From: Chamaecyparis obtusa | Taxonomy: Eukaryota > Streptophyta > Pinopsida > Cupressales > Cupressaceae | NCBI GenBank assembly: GCA_027943335.1 | Contig: BSBK01006022.1 | Coordinates: forward strand, 930,001-994,000 | Reading direction: 5' to 3' | DNA length: 64,000 nucleotides | Shown here: one piece after another, positions 35,501 through 45,580 of the stretch | Numbering within the stretch: the first letter of the stretch is position 1 | How the letters are laid out: each line of letters begins with the position of its first letter | Notes under the pieces: model-generated | What the model was told of the DNA's origin: nothing | Seen by the model: the letters and a program-made list of their open reading frames with translations, nothing else | Database searches by the model: none | Program-made: the position numbers and the translations under genes

Positions 35501-36750
35501 TGTTGGGATTATGGAAAGATAAGTACTGAGAGGGGAAGGGTGAATCAGTACCCTCAAAAAATTTTAACACTAAAAACTTTGCAATTGTAGATCTCAATTA
35601 ACCAACTGATTTCATTGTTTGAAACATACATTCATATAATTGAAAATGTAAAGTGCATGTAAACTAAACAATAAATTATCCATGAAAATTCATACTCATG
35701 ACATAGATATTTTGGTTACACAGAAACCCTTGTAAGAAGGTAAAAACTGCGGTGGGGATGACACCCACAAATCTTCACTACTACAACAATAAAGTATGTC
35801 GGTTAAGGCTACAATTTGTGATCACTTATGATGATCTTACCCTTTTAGGACTAACAAAAAGATTAACTAGATCTACCTGGTTAAAATATTTTCACAACAC
35901 AATGTATGTGTGTACTTGGTTAAGAGATTTACATAAGAACGGTTAAGTTCACTTTGTTAAGAGATTTGATTCTGCTACAATGGTTAAATTGATAACAGTA
36001 AAAGTATATATAAATAACAACTTAATCTTGTCTGATTCTGATATGTGAAATATCAAGTAAATATCACCTCAGTGTGATGTATATGTCCTTTTTTCCTTCT
36101 TGGTAGCCTTGTATGTGTTTTGATAAACTGATTCTTTTCTTTCATAAACCTTCTATCATAAACCCTTTGTCTGATCTCCTAATGTCCTTAGTGCGGCTAC
36201 TCCCTCATGATACATGATTATAATGACATCTTTACAAATTTATATCAAACTGCCTTAACCTAAATAGGGTTTAAAATATCTTAGAAAACCTAAGATCAAC
36301 GATGTAAGAAAATAACCTAGATCTAACATTACATACGAATCATCATCAAATTTAATGATTACATCCATATTAAATATGTCTCGATCTTGGTAAACAGTTT
36401 CCTTGATTGGTGTAAACCATTTGCATAGGTGTTTGTGCCATTCCTAATTACTATGTTGTTTCATGCTTTAATTGGTAATCACTGCATTCACCATTCGGTA
36501 AATTACTAGTGCTCGGTTCATATGAATACTCAATGATCACTAGCTTGATACTTGGTAATTGTCTGATGCTTAGTGAGTATGCTCGGTCAAGCCTACATTT
36601 GGTTAACTTGAAGTTATGCCTTGTCTTTGTTTGATGTGTAGGATTTGTATGCTTGACTGACTGTCTTGTTTGTCTCCTTTACCGACCTTTACTGATTGAA
36701 TAACTGATTGATACTAATGAAAATCTATTAATGCTCAAATAGAGATAACA
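35501..36750 (-). repeat. 5' LTR of the gag-only element
   Basis: 1250 bp, partner of 31061-32310. It lies next to the primer site, so it is the 5' LTR on the minus strand. Confidence 0.88.
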
Positions 36751-37208
36751 TCATGTATATAGCACTCCCTCGTGTTTGAGTTAGAAACCCTGCCATATCA
36801 TCAATGCATGTGTCTAGGATAGCCATGTCGAGTTTCAATCTATATAAGAACACATTGAAAAAAATTCAATGTTGGCCCCATTCACATATCACTATGTGGG
36901 GTCAATATGAGGAAACACTAATTTTTTGGGAATGAAATAACTAAAGATATGATAAAATAATATCTAATTGTAAATAGTCGTAGGGTAATTAGGATTTGAT
37001 CATATGGAAATTTCGAGGAGAGCTGCAATAGTTGTAACATCATCAATTAACAAAATTAAAAAGTGCATCATGAATTAATTATGTAATGGCATAAAAATTA
37101 ATGTCATCATGAATTAATTATCTAACCATATAAGTCAAATATAATTCTATGAATAAATCAATATCAAATAGATAATATAATCAATCGCATAACTCATACA
37201 TTTCAATG
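36751..37208. other. Spacer, no gene
   Basis: AT-rich. It holds the second copy (36932-36998) of a block also found at 30552-30618 on the other side of the gag-only element. Confidence 0.5.
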
Positions 37209-38600
37209 TCATTGATCTTCTTCTTCATCGAATTCATTATCCGTGTCATCCAATCCATATTTGACATTGTAAGGATTAGTCATATCATCATCATTGTCAT
37301 TGATATTAGTTTTGATAATGCCATCATCTACATGGATATCATATTCATGAACATTAAGTCCTACATCATCATGATCTAGTTCCTCTTCTTCGACATCCTT
37401 GTCAGACACATCATCAACTAACTGTTGATCTTGATCATCATCTACATCGTCTTCTAGTTCTTCAGTATCTTCTTCTTCTACCATATTATACTCTACTGAC
37501 CTTCCTCTTAGATCATGTTGAACAAAAAATGACCAATCTAGTTTACCTGGAACCTCTACGTAAAATACCTTCTCACATTGTCTCGAAAGAACATAGGGCT
37601 CATTTCCATCTCATTCGATGGACATTGTATTGACCATAGTGAATCCATTATCATGTTGAATAGAAGTTCTCTTGGGATCATTTTCATTCAATCATAGCCT
37701 ATACCATTAGATGACGAACAAAACTAATTTGAAGGACTTGAAGTCACTCAAATATATCATCAAAAATTCCATAGTATCAATTTTTTGATACTTGTGGATG
37801 TATGTCGCTTCTAGATGAAACATTAGTCACCTGAAAGACTGCAGTTATCCCAGAATCACAAGTTTTCTTCGTGTCATCCAACTTTTTGATTCAAAATTTA
37901 TGACCATTGCACCACATAGCCTTGTGGTGTTTCACCTGCAATATGTCAAACATGTAAAAATTATTTCATCATCAGTTGATAAACACATTTATTTTTGGCC
38001 GAATGTATGTAAAGAAAAAAAATCAACATATATATACATCAATATAATTGAAAATAACTAAATAATATGGGTGATTAATATATTTATATATATACCTGTT
38101 TATCTCTTAAACCATATGCTCAATCAATTTCCCTTGGTGTAACATTAGAATCCCCATTATGATGAGCTTCTTTAACCAATTAAGTCACACCTTCTCGTGT
38201 TAATGCACGACCTAATTGTTGACATCATTCAATCCATACCATCATCCAATCAAGATTTTTTATGGTGTACAAATGTAGTGCATCCCACTCTCGACCAACT
38301 GTATGAAAAAATTAAATTCACAAATGACGTATAATTAGTTAATTACCATGATATATGACCTTAATTTATAATTGATGTACCTAAAAACCTAACATCTCAC
38401 TACCAATGATCATATTATCTTTCATAAGAAACCTCTAAACTATACATTATCCTACTGGAGCATTCAATTTTTTTGATTCTATCAATTAATTGTTGCAATT
38501 CGTCATCATAATAGTAGCCCAAATAAGATATCCACTCTAGCTAGACAATGAATGTTGTGCAACATATTTATCCATATCACCCAAAGAGGTCATCCTCATG
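37209..38600 (-). pseudogene. CACTA (En/Spm) transposase C-terminal part, DUF4216 and acidic tail
   Basis: On the minus strand a decayed frame gives VVLFVVKWYR-like and GFTMVNTMSIE segments (37900-37620), then EPYVLSRQCEKVFYVEVPG and DWSFFVQHDLRGRS (37610-37490). This is the DUF4216 pattern of TNP2-like transposases (EPFVLASQA..VFYV). It ends in a 91-residue tail made mostly of D and E (37484-37209). Stops and frame changes are common. A further piece at 38330-38100 (GREWDALHLYTIKNLDWMM ... GLRDKQ then GTATAT) may be an upstream exon. The DUF4218 part on the same strand at 50570-51540 would be its other half. Confidence 0.65.
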
Positions 38601-38700
38601 GCTGGTTGGAATCCAAGTATATCACTGAAAAAATGATCCTCTTGAATAAAATTATATTTTGAAGTATTTCTTTATTTCACAGAAGCAAAAATTCAAGAGT

Positions 38701-38990
38701 GTGAAATGGAAAATGTTTTGCAAAAGGCAAAAAGTTGGAAATGTGAAATAGTGAACCTTTCTCTTTTTTGAAAAGCATAAAACTAAGGGTTGCGACATAG
38801 TGAAACCATTTCTATTTTATAAAGACACAAAAAGGAAGGTTGTGATATAGAGAAACCATTGTTGCTTCACAAAGAGGGAAAAGTCAAGCTTGCAAAATAG
38901 ATAATTCAATGCTATTTTGCAAGGAGCATGAATGAGAACTTGTGAACTAGTGAAGGGATTGTTTTTCTGCTGGGACACATTAAAGGCACA
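38701..38990 (+). repeat. 50-bp degenerate tandem repeat
   Basis: Units start at about 38743, 38792, 38842, 38892 and 38942 with GTGAAATAGTGAAACCATT-like sequence, a strict 50-bp period; a weaker unit begins at 38701. Units differ at many positions, so the array is old. No coding sense. Confidence 0.7.
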
Positions 38991-39228
38991 TGCAAAATGG
39001 TGTCATTTGTATTAATTAGAAATGGAAACCACCTCATTGAACAAACAATACACACACTTAGAGGTCTGTAAAGAATTAAATGTTGTGAGCTTAAATTGAA
39101 AGGAATGACATTCAAATTTAATCATACCACAAGTGAAAATTGGTTTTCAAAGAGTGCAGAAGCTTGAGCTAGAGCTGGATCTGGTGTGAATGAATTGGGA
39201 GGAATTATAGAAAGTTGGGTGTTGGAGC

Positions 39229-39237
39229 TATAAAATA
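39229..39237 (+). promoter_or_regulatory. Candidate TATA box of the gag-like gene
   Basis: GGAGCTATAAAATAAGCC, about 50 bp before the first open segment of the plus-strand gag-like gene at 39279. Confidence 0.4.
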
Positions 39238-39278
39238 AGCCAGCAAATTAATTCTCCACTTTCTTCAGTTTGTGTTTG

Positions 39279-39533
39279 GAGGGTAAAATTCCTAGGAATA
39301 AGGAAGACGTAGGGAAGGATGAACCACCCAAGGTTGTTCCATCGCATAAAACTTTATTAGATTTGTTACTAGGGTCTATAGACATAGGGACCAAAGCTAT
39401 ATTTTCTAATTAATGGTCTAAGTGTAAGGATGCACATTTACCTCATATTGGTAGGTCACTTTTTGGTATTTTTATGCTAGCAAGGATGTGAAGATACCTA
39501 GGTCAAACCCATGGAAATTAGACCTAGAGAAGG
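39279..39533 (+). pseudogene. Gag-like gene of unknown family, N-terminal piece
   Basis: Open from GKIPRNKEDVGKDEPPKVV through SIDIGTKAIFSN, a stop, then HLPHIGRSLFGIFMLARM. After a frame change it runs into the chromovirus insertion. The five bases GAAGG (39529-39533) recur at 45576-45580, where the coding sense resumes (LEKVIVPNVLIDVYLIDAL spans the junction). Function unknown; see 45581-48329. Confidence 0.45.
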
Positions 39534-40394
39534 TGATGAAGGGTGCTCCCCTTAATACCACAAACACATAACTGAAATAGAGAAACAACAATAGCAATAT
39601 GCAAGAACAAAAAATTGGCTTCTTATTATCTCCACAAATGTGGAATTACAAACTTTTATAATTACAATATGCAAAGCCACATGGGCATTCCCTTACAATA
39701 TTCTGTAGGACAAAGCCTCGAATCAATACCCAGATCTACTACCCAGAACTATTCCGAACTGCCTAAGACAATAATACAGCCTTCCTTATATAGGCAATTT
39801 TCCACCACCTAGGAAGGTTTCAGAATTTTAGCCAATAAGGCCGACCAAACTTAGAATTATTTTATTTTACATTTTATTACATCATAGTCGGCTCAAGATA
39901 ACCTTTGAAACCCCGAACAGAAATTTTGAAGAAAATTATTTTCTGCCATTTCAGGTGGCCCAACTTCCGAAGACCATAAGTCATCACTAGTTGACCCGAT
40001 CAGCTATTATAACCCCATTTCAGAAACGCCACGAAGCGCTCTACAGGCTTGACGAGCGCAAGCGCCCGCCACCCAAATTTTCGACCTCATCCGGGGCCTC
40101 TAAAGCCTTCAAAACTGAGTTCAAAGTTTTTGTACCCTGTTGCCAATACCAAAAATCTTCAATATCTTCCAATATACACTTGATCTGGCAATGACACTTT
40201 ACTGGCAGACTTATATGACCAAAATCAACCTCCAAGAAAGAAATCAGATCATTCTGAGCACATACAAAAATTACCAAAAATAGTAACTTTCCATAGATAG
40301 CAGCTCTGCACAAAATAGCCCTTATTGAATACAAAAACATAAATATTTTTGGGTGATGCAAGATTGCTCTTACACCCAGGATGCTCCTGCATCA
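39534..40394 (-). repeat. Chromovirus 3' LTR
   Basis: 861 bp. A TATATAAGG box on the minus strand lies near 39787-39792. The preceding GAAGG is the target duplication. Confidence 0.93.
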
Positions 40395-40429
40395 GACACC
40401 CAGGGTAATTTGAGAAGTGACCCTGTCAC

Positions 40430-43332
40430 GACTCAGGTGTGCAGAGGAAAACCAAGACGGCCAACCTCCTCCTTTGTCAGCCATGATGAATCTTCAACAG
40501 GTCATCCTTTCCACTTGACCAGATATTCTTCATATGTCCTGTTCCTTGTGCTTCTGCCAACATGACTGTCCAGTATATCTTCGATCTCCTTAGTGTCTGA
40601 ACTAGTTACTGGAATACTCCACTGTGCTGCTGTGATCTCATCTTCAACACCTCCCTCATGATACTCTGTCAGATCTGAAATGTTAAACACTGGTGAAATA
40701 TTTAGCTCAGTAGGCAATTCTACCTCATATGCGTTTCCTGAATCATGTTTCTTCAATATCCTGCATGGTCCAAACTTCTTCATTTTCAGCTTGTTATATG
40801 TACCAACTGGAAACCGCTCCTTCCGCAAATGAACCATGACTTCATCACCAACCTGAAATTCCTTATACCTCCTTTTCTCATCTGCCTTAGCCTTATACTG
40901 TGCGTTCATCTTGGTAATATGCTTCCTCACCTCTTCATGGATGTTCTTCAAGTGTTCTGCAAAATCCTCAGCTTCAGCACTACTTATTTCTCCTTTATCT
41001 ATCTTCCTCAATTCAGATGCATTTCTTGGACTACTTCCATATACAATCTGGAATGGTGATTTACCAGTGCTCCTGTTGACAGAATTATTGTATGCAAATT
41101 CTGCCTGTGGTAAAATCAAATCCCATCTCGTTGGCTTATCTCCAACCAAACATCTCAGCAAATTTCCCAAACTCCTATTCACCACCTCTGTCTGTCCATC
41201 AGTCTGTGGATGATGTGATGAACTAAACTTCAAATTTGTCTTCAACTTCTTCCATAATGTACGCCAGAAATATCCAACAAACTTAGTGTCCTGATCTGAA
41301 ACTATGGTCTTTGGCAAACCATGAAGTCTCACTACTTCTCTGAAAAACAATTCTGCTACATGAACAGCATCATTAGTCTTCTTGCAGGGAATAAAATGTG
41401 CCATCTTTGAAAATCTGTCAATTACCACAAAAATTGAATCGTGTCCCCGCTATGTCCTCGGTAAACCAAGAACAAAGTCCATGCCGATATCCTCCAAAGG
41501 CTTCTCTGGTACAGGTAATGGCTGATACAACCCTATATTATGCTTCACTCCTTTCATCATCTGGCATACTCTGCAACTCTGTACAAACTTCTTCACATCT
41601 TGCTGCAACTGTGGCCAATAATAATAATGATAATTCTCAAAACAAATGTATAACTCTGCAAAAACTCAACCCATTTCAAATGCCTTTGATTCAATTTTCC
41701 TTGACTATTCAAATATTGCAAAGCTTGATGATCAGTATACAAAACAAACTCCTTAGGAAGCAGATAATGTCTCCACTTCTTTAATGCCTGAACTATAGCA
41801 TAAAATTCCTGATCATAAACAGAATACTTCCTCTTGGCATCATTTAACTTCTCACTGAAATACGCAACAGGTTTACCTTCTTGGCTCATAACAGCTCCTA
41901 TTGCAGTACCACTAGCATCACAATCTACTTGAAACACCTTATTAAAATCTGGAAGTGCTAAAACAGGTTGTTCTGTAACTTTTTATTTCAATAATTGAAA
42001 ACTCTTTTCTGCCCCATTAGTCCACTTAAACTCTTTTCTATCCCCTCTCATTGTTTCAGTCAAGGGTCCACAAATACTGCTAAAATTTTAGATAAACTTT
42101 CTGTAAAAGCTAGCTAGACCGTGAAAAGATCTTACCTCAGTAGCACTCCTTGGAGTAGGCCATTCAAGGATAGCTTGTACCTTCTCTGGGTCCATTTTTA
42201 GACCTTCTGTTGAAACTACAAATCCCAAATACACTAACTCTTTCTTCACAAAACTGCACTTCTTCAAATTAATCAATAATTTCTCTTCTCTCAATTTCTC
42301 AAATACCGTAGGAATATGCATCATATGCTCATCCAATGTCTTACTAAAGATCAAAATATCATCTAGGTAAACAATGACAAACTTACCCAAAAATTCTTTC
42401 AGAACCTCGTTCATGAGCCGCATGAAAGTGCTCGGTGCATTGGTTAGCCCAAAAGGCATGACTAACCACTCATACAGTCCTTCCTTTGTCTTGAAGGCAG
42501 TCTTCCATTCATCTCATTCTCTGATCTGAATCTGATGATATCCACTCTTCAGATCTATCTTTGAGAAATACACAGCTCCACTCAAACAGTCCATAATATC
42601 ATCCATTCGTGGCAATGGAAACCTGTACTTGATTGTGATCTTGTTTATTGCTCTGGAATCTGTACACATCCTCCACTCTCCATTCTTCTTTGGTGCTAAT
42701 ACCGCAGGTACAGCACAGGGACTCAGACTCTCTCGAATCAATCCTTTCTGTAACAACTCATGTACTTGTCTGTTCAACTCCTCACTTTCTACAGGTGTCA
42801 TTCTGTGCGCTGCCTTATTCGGTAAACTCATTCCTGGGATCAAGTCCATCTGATGACTGATCTTCCTGACTGGTGGTAATCCATCAGGCACATTATCAGA
42901 TATAATATCCTGAAACTCATTCAACAAATCTGCAACTTCTATAGGAACATCTTCTACTTCCTCTTTACCAGCTTTTAGAATTAAAGCAAAACATACATGC
43001 TCATGCCTCATACCATCTAGGAAATTTCTTCCATCAACAAAAGTTATCCTTGCAGTACCACATACCTTTTCTTCAGTCTCCTTCAATGGTTTTAGCTTAT
43101 GTCGCACTCCATCCTTTGTCAGGGAATAGGTATTCGCATGACCATCATGTATAGCACATCTTTCAAACTACCACGGTCTACCTAACAACATATGACATGC
43201 ATCCATAGAGATGATATCACATAGCACCTCATCTTGGTACCCGCCGATCTTGAACTTTACTAGGCACTGTTCACTGACCATGACCTTGTGGTCATCCTGC
43301 ACCCAGGCAATCCGATATGGATGTGGGTGTTT
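40430..43332 (-). pseudogene. Chromovirus pol: RT, RNase H, integrase, chromodomain; stops and a deletion
   Basis: RT is spread over 43107-42088 with YLDD at 42358-42369. RNase H is 41937-41625 ([22 protein letters not shown]). The integrase core and C-terminus are 41600-40620 (VIDRFSKMAHFIPC, SDQDTKF, HHPQTDGQTEVVNRSL). A chromodomain is near 40600-40440 (EDILDSH, YEEYLVKWKG, then after a TGA PVEDSSWLTKEEV). Chromodomains direct chromoviruses to marked chromatin. Stops are at 43333 (after gag), 42511, near 42088, and 40502. RNase H runs into integrase at 41640-41600 with the linker and H2C2 zinc domain missing and the frame changed, so about 300 bp or more were deleted. Confidence 0.9.
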
Positions 43333-44613
43333 CTATCTCTTGAGCTTCAACTTTGTCACCATCTCTTCTAACACCAAATTGTCAGTGCTTCCACTATCGA
43401 TAATCACATCACAGCATTTACCCTCACACTTGCATCTAGTGCGAAACAGGCTCCTCCTTTGCTCAGGTTCATTCTCACCACTCAACAGGACTCTTCTGTT
43501 AATCAACGTTTCTCCTCTCTCAGCATCTTCAGAATTTGATGATCTGGCATCTTCATCTATATGTGCAACTCTGGCCTGGCTTTCATTTCTCTTGTCTGTT
43601 CTGCCTTGGCGCTGAGGACATTCAAATGCCCTATGACCTTCTTCTCCACAGTGAAAACATGTTCCACGGAAGCCACCTCTTCCAGATCCTTGTCCTCTTC
43701 CTCTTCCTCTCTGATCTCTATTATTCTGATCCTGGAAGCGATTGGAATTATTTCCGCGCTGATTCTGACTGCTACTGGCCTCATCCTTCTTTTTCAGATC
43801 TTCATTTCGGCCACCATATGACCGTCCACCAGATCGTCCACCGCGACCTCTTCCATTTTGTCTGCTCTCAAACTTCTTGTTCAGCTTTTCCTCTACTTTT
43901 AGGGCAAACTGGTATGCCTCTTCAATACTGTTCATTCGAACCAGATTCAGCTCCTCCTGAATGCTTGGCCTTAACCCATTAAGGTATCGGGCAACTTTCT
44001 CTTTATCAGCTTCTGCATGGCCTATTCTGATGAGAAGTCGATAGAACTCATCTGTATACTCCTGAACAGATCTTCCTGCTTGCTTCAAACTTTGCATTTT
44101 CTTCAGTAGGTCAAGCTCATAATCAACAGGAATGAACTGTCGCTTCAATTTATCCACCATCCGATCCCATCTTGTAATTTTATCTTTCCCTCTTCTATTT
44201 CGCTCCAATTGAATTTCTTGCCACCAGATCTTCGCATGACCTTTCAGTCTGGCCTTCGCAAATTTGACCCTATCAGGATCCTCAACATCTTCATACTCAA
44301 AATATTCCTCGCATTCATTGATCCAGTCGATCAATTCCTCTGGGTTAAGATTTCCAGAAAATGTAGGAACCTCAATCTTAGGTCTTTTCCCAATCTTGAA
44401 AATCGCCCGAAAAAGTCTTTCTTCCTCCTGGTTCACAATTTCAATTTCTCCTTCTTGATATTCTTCTTCGGCTTCATCCTCGCTTTCGTCTCTGACATTA
44501 AGATTCATTCCTCTGTGAATCTCTTCTTGCAATGCTCGCACTTGTCTCTGCAGCTCTCTAACCTCAGGTGTCATAGCACCAGCTCTTCCGCCACGTTCTC
44601 TTCGTGGAGGCAT
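43333..44613 (-). CDS. Chromovirus gag with protease start, open
   Basis: A continuous frame of about 426 residues from MPPRRERGG (ATG at 44613). The frame also runs 25 residues upstream to an ATG at 44688, but that is only 13 bases inside the primer site, so I prefer 44613. Coiled heptads near residues 15-40 are followed by an acidic stretch, then the capsid domain (PEELIDWINECEEYFEYE, LKGHAKIWWQ, SVQEYTDEFYRL), an RG-rich linker and one zinc knuckle CFHCGEEGHRAFEC near 43660-43620. At the end comes the retropepsin site IIDSGSTDNLV. This is the only long undamaged ORF of the element. In the family gag and pol are usually one frame; here a TAG/TGA-type stop at 43333-43335 cuts pol off. Confidence 0.85.
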   Translation of the reverse strand: MPPRRERGGRAGAMTPEVRELQRQVRALQEEIHRGMNLNVRDESEDEAEEEYQEGEIEIVNQEEERLFRAIFKIGKRPKIEVPTFSGNLNPEELIDWINECEEYFEYEDVEDPDRVKFAKARLKGHAKIWWQEIQLERNRRGKDKITRWDRMVDKLKRQFIPVDYELDLLKKMQSLKQAGRSVQEYTDEFYRLLIRIGHAEADKEKVARYLNGLRPSIQEELNLVRMNSIEEAYQFALKVEEKLNKKFESRQNGRGRGGRSGGRSYGGRNEDLKKKDEASSSQNQRGNNSNRFQDQNNRDQRGRGRGQGSGRGGFRGTCFHCGEEGHRAFECPQRQGRTDKRNESQARVAHIDEDARSSNSEDAERGETLINRRVLLSGENEPEQRRSLFRTRCKCEGKCCDVIIDSGSTDNLVLEEMVTKLKLKR

Positions 44614-44700
44614 TTTCGCGATGCGCGCTGAAACCCTAACCACGGTCCTGGTGCAAACTGCCTCACAGTCGGTGATCTGTTTACACACTCAAGAAAACCT

Positions 44701-44712
44701 GCTCTGATACCA
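44701..44712 (-). promoter_or_regulatory. Chromovirus primer-binding site (tRNA-iMet)
   Basis: Minus strand TGGTATCAGAGC, two bases from the 5' LTR end. Confidence 0.93.
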
Positions 44713-44714
44713 CT

Positions 44715-45575
44715 TGATGAAGGGTGCTCCCCTTAATACCACAAACACATAACCGAAATAGAGAAACAACAACAGTAATATGCAAGAACAAAAAATTGGC
44801 TTCTTATTATCTCCACAAATGTGGAATTACAAACTTTTAGAATTACAATATGCAAAGCCACATGGGCATTCCCTTACAATATTCTATAGGACAAAGCCTC
44901 AAATCAATACCCAGATCTACTACCCAGAACTATTCCGAACTGCCTAAGACAATAATACAGCCTTCCTTATATAGGCAATTTTCCACCGCCTGGGAAGGTT
45001 CCAGAATTTTAGCCAATAAGGCCGACCAAACTTAGAATTATTTTATTTTACATTTTATTACATCATAGTCGGCTCAAGATAACCTTTGAAACCCCGAACA
45101 GAAATTTTGAAGAAAATTATTTTCTGCCATTTCAGGTGGCCCAACTTCCGAAGACCATAAGTCATCACCAGTTGACCCGATCGGCTATTATAACCCCATT
45201 TCAGAAATGCCACGAAGCGCTCTACAGGCCTGACAAGCGCAAGCGCCCGCCACCCAAATTTTCGACCTCATCCGGGGCCTCTAAAGCCTTCAAAACTGAG
45301 TTCAAAGTTTCTGTACCCTGCTGCCAATACCAAAAATCTTTAATATCTTCCAATATACACTTGATCTGGCAATGAAACTTTACTGGCAGACTTATATGAC
45401 CAAAATCAACCTCCAAGAGAGAAATCAGATCATTCTGAGCACATACAAAAATTACCAAAAATAGTAACTTTCCATAGATAGCAGCTCTGCACAAAATAGC
45501 CCTTATTGAATACAAAAATAGAAATATTTTTGGGTGATGCAAGATTGCTCTTACACCCAGGATGCTCCTGCATCA
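44715..45575 (-). repeat. Chromovirus 5' LTR
   Basis: 861 bp, partner of 39534-40394. TATA box on the minus strand near 44968-44973; followed by GAAGG. Confidence 0.93.
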
Positions 45576-45580
45576 GAAGG

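Larger units (their letters stand above)
31061..36750 (-). mobile_element. Non-autonomous copia-like LTR element (gag only)
   Basis: Two 1250-bp LTRs (31061-32310 and 35501-36750) bounded by TGTTGGG and GATAACA on the plus strand. A primer site on the minus strand (35487-35498) and a polypurine tract beside the left LTR show that it is read on the minus strand. Flanks are GCATG (31056-31060) and TCATG (36751-36755), a duplication with one change. The 3.2-kb interior has zinc-knuckle gag and a second ORF but no protease, integrase, RT or RNase H, so it must be mobilised in trans; this matches what are called TR-GAG elements. LTRs differ by roughly 5-7 percent by eye. Confidence 0.85.
39534..45575 (-). 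mobile_element. Ty3 chromovirus, full-length but defective
   Basis: 6042 bp with two 861-bp LTRs (39534-40394, 44715-45575) that begin TGATG and end CATCA, and a perfect GAAGG target duplication (39529-39533, 45576-45580). The primer site on the minus strand beside the right LTR fixes the orientation. It has gag, protease, RT, RNase H, integrase and a chromodomain. LTRs differ at about 21 positions (2.4 percent), mostly transitions, so it is younger than the gag-only element and older than the Tat element. A deletion between RNase H and integrase, plus stops, make it non-autonomous. Confidence 0.95.

Noticed and set aside
37209..37484. Open frame for a highly acidic protein as a new gene
   Set aside because: It is in frame with the DUF4216 segment just upstream and is the acidic tail expected of a CACTA transposase.
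38362..38600. Separate gene left of the 50-bp repeat on the minus strand
   Set aside because: Only short open pieces (MTSLGDMDKYVAQHSL); it may belong to the CACTA relic but cannot be supported alone.
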